From Sulfidibacterium sp964473895 (lineage in GTDB: Bacteria > Bacteroidota > Bacteroidia > Bacteroidales > F082), in NCBI GenBank assembly GCA_964473895.1, contig CAYYRE010000031.1, positions 1 through 22,982 on the forward strand: a stretch of DNA of 22,982 nt. Direction: 5' to 3'. This document shows, in pieces, positions 7,600-14,256 of this stretch; position 1 is the first letter of the stretch; every line of letters starts with the position of its first letter. The notes beneath the pieces are model-generated. The model worked only from the letters and a program-made list of their open reading frames with translations. It had not been told where the DNA came from and ran no database searches. A program made the position numbers and the translations under genes.

Positions 7600-10500
7600 T
7601 TAATCCGTAGGCAATATTGCAGATGGTATATCCGGTTTTCCCTCTGTGCCGAAAAACGAACGGGCACCTTTCCGTATCACGTACATCTCAGCCGCTGTTT
7701 TCAGTGAAACGGCAAAATGACTTTTTTCTCTGGTTTCCACTGCCATAACACGGAAATCGTTTTTGTTCAATTCTATTTGAAATAGATCGCTTTCAAAGAA
7801 AAAGCGTTCATTTTTCTCGTAAAAAGAAAATACCTGTTCATCCCGAAAGGCCATCAACCGGTCGTTTTTTGCATCATAAAAATATCCGTCGCGTTGCGTT
7901 TCAAATGCTTCACGATCCATGTATAAGTGCGGTTTGTCCTGATAGGGTTTTCCGGCCGAAGGACAAAAGGTACCGCAATTGCCGCACTGGTTGCACCAGT
8001 CGGCCAGGTGAAGTATTTGAAGTTTTTGTTTCAGACTGAAATCGCCATCCTCCGCTACTTCATAAATGCCGTTATGACCGGTTATTTTCTGTATTTTGTA
8101 ATGCAAGGGGGCTGTTTCGTAAGCATGAAAAGCCAAATTGGGACATACCGTGGTGCATATGTTACACACTTCGTCGCACTGCAGGCAACGTGCAGCCTCT
8201 TTTTGTGCTTCTTCGCGAGAGAGGGTGGTGGTAACCAGTTGGAAGTTTTTCCGTTTTTCGGCAGGGATTTCTTTAACGGCAACGGAGGGTTTCTTGGTGC
8301 TCCGGTTGACCATATGCCGGCTGAGGGGTTGTTCCTCACGGGTGGGTTTTCCGTTATTTTGTAAAGTAAGGCCTGCTTTGGCAATAATTTCTCCGGCTGC
8401 TTTCCGGCCATCGCCCACTGCCCGTATCACGGTGGAAGCGCCCCGCAATGCATCCCCTCCGATGAAAACGTTCGAAAGACGGGTTTCGTAACTGCCCGGC
8501 CGGGTTTTCAATTTTACGGTATCAACAAAATCAATGGCCGGCAATTGTCCGATGGCCGGAATTACCGTGTCGCAGGTTATTTCAAATTCCGAACCGGGAA
8601 TTTCCACCGGCCGGGCTCTTCCGCTGTCGTCTTTTTCACCCAGTTTCATCCGCATCAAAGTGATGGAATGTACGGCCCCTTCCTTTACGTTGATTTTCAC
8701 GGGAGAAGCCAGTTCCAGAATTTCTATACCTTCTTCCATCACCGCTTTCACTTCGGCTTCATCGGCGGGCATTTCAGCTATTGTTCGCCGGTAAATAATG
8801 GTTACTTTTCCGTTTTTTTTCGTCAGGCGGTAAGCCGTCCGGGCCGCATCCATGGCGGTGTTGCCTCCGCCAATGATGGCAATATTGTTTCCCAGTCCGG
8901 TGGGTTGGCCTTTTTTTACACTGAAAAGGAAATCAAGCGGGTCGAGTACCCCTTGTGCTTCAGCCCCTTCAATGCCAAACGGCAGGGCACGTTGGGCACC
9001 TGCAGCTAGGTAAACAAAATCGTTGTCCGCACGCAACTGCTCAAAACGGTTTTTGTCCACTTTCGTGGAAAACAAAACGGTCACTCCCATGGATTCGATC
9101 CGGTGAATATCTACATCCACTGCTTCTGTGGTGAGCCGGAAAGAGGGGATGGCTCCCGAAACCATTCCGCCGGGACGGGGTTTGGCTTCGTAGATGGTTA
9201 CGGTAAAGCCGGCTTTGGAGAGAAAATAAGCAGCGGAAAGTCCGGATGGCCCGGCACCGATAACGGCTGCTTTTTTATTGCCTGCCGGTCGTGTAAAAGA
9301 AATGTCATATTTCATTTTCACTGCCTCTTCGGCCACAAACCGTTTGATTTCGCGGATGAGCAGCGGACTGTCGTAATTCATGCGCGTACATTTGGTTTGG
9401 CAAAGGTGGTCGCAAACCATCCCTGTGGTGTTGGGAAAAGGATTGGTACGCATGATCACCTCAAAAGCTTTCCGAAAGTCGCCGTGTGCCGTATGGTACA
9501 TGTAATCCGGTATATCCTGGTTGGTGGGGCAAGTGTCCACACACGGTGCATGGATACAGTCGAAATAGCCCAGTGGACGTTTTGTCTTGATACTCGGTGC
9601 TTGCAGACCTGTTTTTTTATAGCGTGGGTTTAAAAGCGTTTCATCGGCATACCGGTTCAGGTTATGCAATGCCTGCTCCGCAAGTTCTTTCTCCGGTAAA
9701 CAACTTTTTTGGGCGATGTATCCGGCAGTGTTTTTCGCCCCGGCAGCCGCAAAAGCTTTCCTCAATTCTTCGGTATATTGAAACAACCGTCCGTAACCAC
9801 CCGGTTTTAAAATATCGGAGCTGACAGTTACCGGCGTGAGTCCAGCGGCAATCAGTTCGGGCGTATTGAAAGCATCGGCTCCCCCCGAAAAGGAAATATC
9901 TAACCGTCCAGCAAATTCGTTTTGCAGCTTGCGTGCCAGGTTGACGGCAATGGGATGCAGCGGCCGGCCACTCATGTACATCATTTCTTCCGTGGGCGGA
10001 AACATCTCCTTGTGGTTCAAGCTTTCAAGCGTGTTGGTCAGCTTGAGTCCGAAAAACACGCCTTCCTCTTTTGCTGCTTTTCTCAGACGGGAAATGATTT
10101 GAATGGCTTCAGGATACTTTAAGTCGTGTGCAAATGCCACATCGGGAACTTTTGTTTCAAAACCCGAAGCGGCCAGAATGTTAGGCAATGTTTCTTTTCC
10201 GAGTAAGGTAGGGTTCAGTTTCACCGTGGTGTGTAACTTTTTTTCACGGATGAGGTATTCGCCTATTTTTTCAATTTCATCGGGTGGACAACCGTGCATG
10301 GTCGAAAGGGTAATGTTATCGGTTATCCGGGGCGAAATGTTCAGCTCTGTCACCCGGGGATAAAACGTTTTCAGTTTTTCCAGTTTTTGATTCAGTTCTT
10401 CGGAAGCATCGGCCATTTTACGGAAAAACCATTGGACATTTTCCTGCAGAATGCCGTTAAAATCATATCCTACGCTCATGTTGAAGATCATGCCGGGCTT

Positions 10501-10929
10501 TTCCCCCTGAAACCCCAGTTTATCATGTAAGATGTGAATCAATATCCAGGCATCCAAATACTGATCGAACGACTGGCGGATTTTCAATTCCTGCGACCAT
10601 TCGCAATTATATCCCTCATCCTGCATGTCAATACAAGGTTTTGCCACTTCCAGTTCATCGAGGGTTTGAACGGTTTTTAGTTCAATATAACGGGCACCGG
10701 TGAGCCAGGCGGCCACAATATTCTGTGCCAATTGGCTGTGGGGTCCGGCGGCCACACCAATAGGTGTTTCCAGCAATTGTCCGAAACGTGTGGTCCGGAA
10801 AGGGTCTTTTTCGTCCGGTTTGAAAAAAAGATCGGAAGGAATACCCCAAAGACTTTTTTTCCGGTCAAGCTGTCCTAAAATAATTTTTAACAGTTGTTCA
10901 ATGTCCGTAGGTGCGAAGTGGTCCGTCAT
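7600..10929 (-). CDS. ygfK: YgfK-like multidomain iron-sulfur flavoprotein (putative selenate reductase subunit family)
   Basis: A 1109-aa fusion. Residues about 1-430 resemble a dihydroorotate-dehydrogenase-like TIM barrel. Cysteines 458, 463, 467, 506, 510 and 514 form the iron-sulfur region found at the start of GltD-type proteins. An FAD-binding GAGPSG (558-563), a second nucleotide-binding GGGNTAMD (687-694) and GGD (824-826) complete a GltD-like NAD(P)H:flavin oxidoreductase. The C-terminal part has two cysteine clusters (915, 918, 922, 925, 929 and 979, 982, 985, 989) that fit 4Fe-4S ferredoxin sites. The order and length match the family named after E. coli YgfK, annotated as a selenate reductase subunit on limited evidence. 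The true electron acceptor is unknown to me. No molybdenum hydroxylase, ygfM or ssnA partner is in the window. It could move electrons between NAD(P)H and ferredoxin or an unidentified substrate. The ATG at 10929 is the first in frame. Confidence 0.85.
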   Translation of the reverse strand: MTDHFAPTDIEQLLKIILGQLDRKKSLWGIPSDLFFKPDEKDPFRTTRFGQLLETPIGVAAGPHSQLAQNIVAAWLTGARYIELKTVQTLDELEVAKPCIDMQDEGYNCEWSQELKIRQSFDQYLDAWILIHILHDKLGFQGEKPGMIFNMSVGYDFNGILQENVQWFFRKMADASEELNQKLEKLKTFYPRVTELNISPRITDNITLSTMHGCPPDEIEKIGEYLIREKKLHTTVKLNPTLLGKETLPNILAASGFETKVPDVAFAHDLKYPEAIQIISRLRKAAKEEGVFFGLKLTNTLESLNHKEMFPPTEEMMYMSGRPLHPIAVNLARKLQNEFAGRLDISFSGGADAFNTPELIAAGLTPVTVSSDILKPGGYGRLFQYTEELRKAFAAAGAKNTAGYIAQKSCLPEKELAEQALHNLNRYADETLLNPRYKKTGLQAPSIKTKRPLGYFDCIHAPCVDTCPTNQDIPDYMYHTAHGDFRKAFEVIMRTNPFPNTTGMVCDHLCQTKCTRMNYDSPLLIREIKRFVAEEAVKMKYDISFTRPAGNKKAAVIGAGPSGLSAAYFLSKAGFTVTIYEAKPRPGGMVSGAIPSFRLTTEAVDVDIHRIESMGVTVLFSTKVDKNRFEQLRADNDFVYLAAGAQRALPFGIEGAEAQGVLDPLDFLFSVKKGQPTGLGNNIAIIGGGNTAMDAARTAYRLTKKNGKVTIIYRRTIAEMPADEAEVKAVMEEGIEILELASPVKINVKEGAVHSITLMRMKLGEKDDSGRARPVEIPGSEFEITCDTVIPAIGQLPAIDFVDTVKLKTRPGSYETRLSNVFIGGDALRGASTVIRAVGDGRKAAGEIIAKAGLTLQNNGKPTREEQPLSRHMVNRSTKKPSVAVKEIPAEKRKNFQLVTTTLSREEAQKEAARCLQCDEVCNICTTVCPNLAFHAYETAPLHYKIQKITGHNGIYEVAEDGDFSLKQKLQILHLADWCNQCGNCGTFCPSAGKPYQDKPHLYMDREAFETQRDGYFYDAKNDRLMAFRDEQVFSFYEKNERFFFESDLFQIELNKNDFRVMAVETREKSHFAVSLKTAAEMYVIRKGARSFFGTEGKPDIPSAILPTD

Positions 10930-10956
10930 GTTTGTTCGGTTTCAAAAAATAATCGC

Positions 10957-10992
10957 CAAAGATAATAAAAGACGTACATCCGGTTTGGGCAA
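10957..10992 (-). promoter_or_regulatory. Candidate promoter of ygfK
   Basis: On the minus strand TATCTTTG (10957-10964) is a perfect -7 element, identical to that of gltB. The nearest TTG upstream (10990-10992) is 25 bp away, longer than usual, so the -33 element is uncertain. Initiation would fall about 20 nt before the ATG. Confidence 0.4.
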
Positions 10993-11224
10993 CGAACCGG
11001 AGGTTGCTGTTTGCCCCTGATGTGCCGGGGTTGTAAAAATTTTTTTGATAATTGCAAAAAATACGGCCGGTTTTTTTCTCTTTTGGCAAAAAGAAAAATA
11101 CGTTAAAAAAAATAGCACGCAAACAATACTGATCTGTAAAAATACTTAAAATTCAATAAATTAAAATAGGATCGAATGTTTTTCTTAAAAGGTTTTTCGT
11201 GATTTTTTCAATTTAGAATTATTA

Positions 11225-11272
11225 TAAATTTGAAATCAGGATGGCTTTTTCTCAAAAATAAATATATATTTG
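11225..11272 (+). promoter_or_regulatory. Candidate -7 elements of the acs promoter
   Basis: TAAATTTG (11225-11232) and TATATTTG (11265-11272) both match TAnnTTTG. Neither has a clear TTG at the usual distance upstream. Weak -33 elements are common in genes needing an activator, but this is only an inference. Either would give a leader of more than 220 nt before the acs ATG. Confidence 0.35.
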
Positions 11273-11505
11273 AATACTTGTTATTTCCTAACAATTTACT
11301 TCATTGAAAAAGAAAATTTCAAATAGGAGGGTTTACTTTTCCCTGAAAACGGGAACCGTGCCTGAAAATTATGCCAGCCGTTTACATGAAATTTTCACCT
11401 GTTTTACCAAACAAAGTGCTTGCCTCTTACATTTTTCCGCCTGTTTTTCGCATTTACAATTTTCCATCATAATTCATTCATTGTTTCATTTAAATTTAAA
11501 ATGCT

Positions 11506-13428
11506 ATGGTAAACAAGATTACAAGTCTGGCGGAGTATTTTCAAAAGTACAAAGAGAGCGTGGCCGATCCGGAAACTTTCTGGGCCGGTATAGCCGAAAC
11601 CCATTATTGGCATAAAAAATGGGATCAGGTGGTCGACTGGCGATTTGATGGCCCCGATGCCCCTGTGGTGAAATGGTTTGTCAATGCCAAATTGAACATT
11701 ACGGAGAACATTTTTGAGCGCAACATGTTTATGCGCAAAGACCAGGTAGCGCTTATCTGGGAACCCAACGATCCCAACGAAAAAGAAATCAGGCTTACCT
11801 ACGGCGAACTTTTCGATAAAGTGAAGCAGTTTGCCAATGCCCTGTTGAAAATGGGAATCAAAAAAGGTGATCGTGTGGCCTTGTATCTGCCCATGGTACC
11901 GGAGCTGGCCATTGCCATGATGGCTTGTGCCCGTATCGGAGCCATCCACTCCATTATTTTTGCCGGTTTCTCTTCCAACTCTTTGGCCGACAGGATTATT
12001 GATGCCGAAGCCAAACTGGTGATTACCTCTGATGGCGGCTTCCGCGGAGCCAAAACCATTCCTTTGAAAGATATTACCGATGAAGCTTTAAAGACGTGTC
12101 CGAGCGTTGAACATGTGATTGTTTTGAAACGTACCGGAGAAAAAATCAATTGGGTGGAAGGCCGTGATGTCTGGTGGAGTGATGCCATTGACGGTGTGGG
12201 CTTTGACAACAAAGCCGAAGTGATGGATGCCGAGGACGTGCTGTTTATCCTTTACACTTCCGGCTCGACCGGAAAACCCAAAGGGGTTGTTCATACCACG
12301 GCCGGTTATATGATCTATACCGAATACACTTTTAAAAATGTTTTCCAATACAGCGAAGGCGATATGTATTGGTGTACGGCCGATATCGGATGGGTCACGG
12401 GCCATTCGTACATTGTTTACGGGCCGCTGTTGGCCGGGGCCACCTCCATTATGTTCGAAGGGATTCCCACATTTCCGGATGCCGGACGCTTTTGGGATGT
12501 GGTGGACAAATACAAAGTCAACCAGATTTATACGGCACCTACGGCCATTCGTGCTTTAATGGCACAAGGTGATGAGTGGGTCACCAAACACGACCTGAGT
12601 TCGCTAAAAGTCCTCGGTACTGTGGGTGAGCCCATCAACGAAGAAGCCTGGCGCTGGTACCATGATTTGGTTGGAAAAGGAAGCTGCCCCATAGTGGATA
12701 CCTGGTGGCAAACCGAAACCGGTGGCATCCTCATCACCCCGCTGGCGGGATTGACACCTACCAAACCTTCTTTTGCCACCTTACCATTCCCCGGCATTCA
12801 GCCCATTTTGGTGGATGCCGAAGGCAATGAGCTGAAAGGCAATGGAGTGGAAGGTATTTTGTGTATCAAATATCCGTGGCCCGGGATGATCCGTACCACC
12901 TGGGGCGACCACGACCGTTGTTACCAAACTTATTTCTCTACCTTCAAAGGGCTTTACCTTACCGGTGATGGTGCCAAACGGGATGAAGAAGGTTATTACC
13001 GCATCATTGGGCGTATTGATGACGTGATCAACGTTTCGGGTCACCGGATAGGTACGGCCGAGGTGGAAGATGCCATCAACCAGCATCCCAAAGTCATCGA
13101 ATCGGCCGTGGTGGGTTATCCGCACGAAATCAAAGGTTCCGGTATTTATGCTTATGTCATTACCGCCGATTTGACCGATGAAGAAAGAGAAACCATTGAA
13201 GATGAAATCCGTGCTACCGTCAATAAATTTATCGGGCCCATTGCCAAGCCGGATAAAATACAGATTGTAAGCGGATTGCCTAAAACACGTTCGGGGAAAA
13301 TCATGCGCCGTATCTTGCGTAAGATCGGGGAAGGCGATGCCACCAATCTCGGTGATACTTCGACCTTGCTTGACCCGAGTGTGGTAGAAGAAATCATTCA
13401 AGGGGCCAAAGTCGATGTAAAACGATAA
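11506..13428 (+). CDS. acs: Acetyl-CoA synthetase (AMP-forming)
   Basis: Converts acetate, ATP and CoA to acetyl-CoA, AMP and pyrophosphate through an acetyl-adenylate: the high-affinity acetate activation route. The 640-aa length is typical. The N-terminal ACAS_N segment (about 20-80) is followed by the adenylate-forming domain with the ATP-binding P-loop YTSGSTGKPKG at 250-260. The acetate-pocket region contains DTWWQTETGG. The mobile C-terminal domain carries TRSGKIMRR with Lys598, which corresponds to the catalytic lysine (Lys609 in Salmonella Acs) that Pat acetylates and CobB deacetylates. The cluster order acs, satP, Pat-like fusion, sirtuin supports both acetate uptake and acetylation control. 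The ATG at 11506 is preceded by an A-rich stretch and no Shine-Dalgarno sequence, as usual in this phylum. Propionyl-CoA synthetase is less likely, given the acetate transporter next door. Confidence 0.96.
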   Translation: MVNKITSLAEYFQKYKESVADPETFWAGIAETHYWHKKWDQVVDWRFDGPDAPVVKWFVNAKLNITENIFERNMFMRKDQVALIWEPNDPNEKEIRLTYGELFDKVKQFANALLKMGIKKGDRVALYLPMVPELAIAMMACARIGAIHSIIFAGFSSNSLADRIIDAEAKLVITSDGGFRGAKTIPLKDITDEALKTCPSVEHVIVLKRTGEKINWVEGRDVWWSDAIDGVGFDNKAEVMDAEDVLFILYTSGSTGKPKGVVHTTAGYMIYTEYTFKNVFQYSEGDMYWCTADIGWVTGHSYIVYGPLLAGATSIMFEGIPTFPDAGRFWDVVDKYKVNQIYTAPTAIRALMAQGDEWVTKHDLSSLKVLGTVGEPINEEAWRWYHDLVGKGSCPIVDTWWQTETGGILITPLAGLTPTKPSFATLPFPGIQPILVDAEGNELKGNGVEGILCIKYPWPGMIRTTWGDHDRCYQTYFSTFKGLYLTGDGAKRDEEGYYRIIGRIDDVINVSGHRIGTAEVEDAINQHPKVIESAVVGYPHEIKGSGIYAYVITADLTDEERETIEDEIRATVNKFIGPIAKPDKIQIVSGLPKTRSGKIMRRILRKIGEGDATNLGDTSTLLDPSVVEEIIQGAKVDVKR

Positions 13429-13437
13429 CCGTTTTTC

Positions 13438-13460
13438 GGGGAGGAGCCCTGTTCCTCCCT
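13438..13460 (+). terminator. Hairpin after acs
   Basis: GGGAGGA (13439-13445) pairs with TCCTCCC (13453-13459) around a 7-nt loop, 10 bp past the acs stop codon. The following sequence is only moderately T-rich. It is therefore either a weak terminator giving less satP than acs transcript, or a 3'-end stabiliser of the acs mRNA. Confidence 0.5.
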
Positions 13461-13478
13461 GAAATTTATTTCATATGC

Positions 13479-13514
13479 ATTTATTCACTTATTTCTTTAT
13501 TTTATTTATTCACT
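13479..13514 (+). repeat. 11-bp direct repeat upstream of satP
   Basis: ATTTATTCACT occurs at 13479-13489 and again at 13504-13514, 25 bp apart start to start, in the short acs-satP spacer. It could be a regulator site or simple drift in A+T-rich DNA. Confidence 0.45.
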
Positions 13515-13528
13515 AAAAATTTTAAAAA

Positions 13529-14092
13529 ATGGAAAACAAATTAGCAAATCCCGCTCCGCTGGGTTTAATGGGTTTCGGAATGACGACCGTCCTGCTGAAC
13601 ATTCACAACGCAGGTTTCTTTCCTCTCGGATCTATGATCCTTGCCATGGGCGTTTTTTACGGCGGCATGGCCCAAGTCATTGCCGGTATTATGGAATTTA
13701 AAAAAGGAAATACTTTCGGGACAACCGCTTTTACCTCCTACGGCTTTTTCTGGATGACACTCGTCGGACTCATTCTTTTTGGAAAATGGGGTTGGATCGG
13801 TGGCGTCACAGAAGGTTTTTTGGGTTGGTACCTGTTTTTGTGGGGCGTATTTACTTTCTTTATGTGGATTGGTACTTTTGGAAAGAACAGAGCCTTGCAA
13901 ACCGTCTTTTTTACCTTGTGGATCCTTTTCTTCTTGTTGGCCATCGAAAAATGGTTTGGAATAAAAATTGTCGGAACCATTGCCGGATTTGAAGGGATTA
14001 TTTGTGGTTTCTCGGCGATTTACCTCGCCATGGCCGAAGTGATCAACGAATCATTGGGCAAAACCGTTTTACCCATTGGTGCACGCGAATAG
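13529..14092 (+). CDS. satP: Acetate uptake transporter, GPR1/FUN34/YaaH (SatP) family
   Basis: Inner-membrane channel or symporter for acetate and perhaps succinate. The family signature NPAPLGLMGF lies at residues 7-16, and the 187-aa protein is almost entirely hydrophobic with about six membrane segments, matching E. coli SatP (188 aa) in length. It sits 100 bp after acs, in the same direction, and is closed by a strong terminator, so it is probably co-transcribed with acs at least in part. The pair would import acetate and trap it as acetyl-CoA. The start ATG follows an A-rich stretch without a Shine-Dalgarno sequence. Direction of transport and substrate range cannot be read from the sequence. 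Confidence 0.93.
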   Translation: MENKLANPAPLGLMGFGMTTVLLNIHNAGFFPLGSMILAMGVFYGGMAQVIAGIMEFKKGNTFGTTAFTSYGFFWMTLVGLILFGKWGWIGGVTEGFLGWYLFLWGVFTFFMWIGTFGKNRALQTVFFTLWILFFLLAIEKWFGIKIVGTIAGFEGIICGFSAIYLAMAEVINESLGKTVLPIGARE

Positions 14093-14120
14093 ACACTTTT
14101 TTTTCATCAAGCTTTAACCG

Positions 14121-14151
14121 AAGGCTCCGGATCTGTTCCGGGGCTTTTTTT
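14121..14151 (+). terminator. Rho-independent terminator after satP
   Basis: GCTCCGGA pairs with TCCGGGGC (one G-U pair), extended by A-T pairs at the base and followed by seven T residues. It lies 29 bp after the satP stop and should end the acs-satP transcript. Confidence 0.85.
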
Positions 14152-14157
14152 GTTGGT

Positions 14158-14193
14158 TTTGTGGACGTAAGATAAAGTTTTTACTTACTTTTG
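14158..14193 (+). promoter_or_regulatory. Candidate promoter of the Pat-like gene
   Basis: TTTG (14158-14161) and TACTTTTG (14186-14193) are separated by 24 bp, slightly long. The -7 box is identical to that of serB and manA. It lies directly after the satP terminator, so the acetyltransferase and sirtuin genes probably form their own transcription unit, with a leader of about 55 nt. Confidence 0.5.
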
Positions 14194-14256
14194 TTATGTT
14201 GGTGAAAAGTTGGCGTCAGCCGGTTTTCCCACCATAAACGATTAAAAATACTCCCC

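Larger units (their letters stand above)
10930..11505. other. Divergent ygfK/acs intergenic region
   Basis: 576 bp with no convincing gene. It contains a candidate -7 box for ygfK at its left end, candidate -7 boxes for acs at 11225 and 11265, an imperfect palindrome around CTTTTGGCAAAAAG (11080-11093), and a very A+T-rich stretch at about 11100-11300. The final 230 bp would be an untranslated acs leader. Confidence 0.6.

Noticed and set aside
10980..11075. Possible terminator from CCCC/GGGG followed by a T-rich run
   Set aside because: The stem is only about four pairs, and the site lies upstream of two divergent genes where no transcript should end.
11304..11615. Plus-strand frame of 103 codons in the acs leader as a leader peptide
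   Set aside because: It runs 110 bp into acs in another frame and resembles no known leader or attenuator peptide.
12781..13401. Minus-strand open frame of 206 codons opposite acs
   Set aside because: Antisense to the conserved C-terminal half of acs; no family resemblance.
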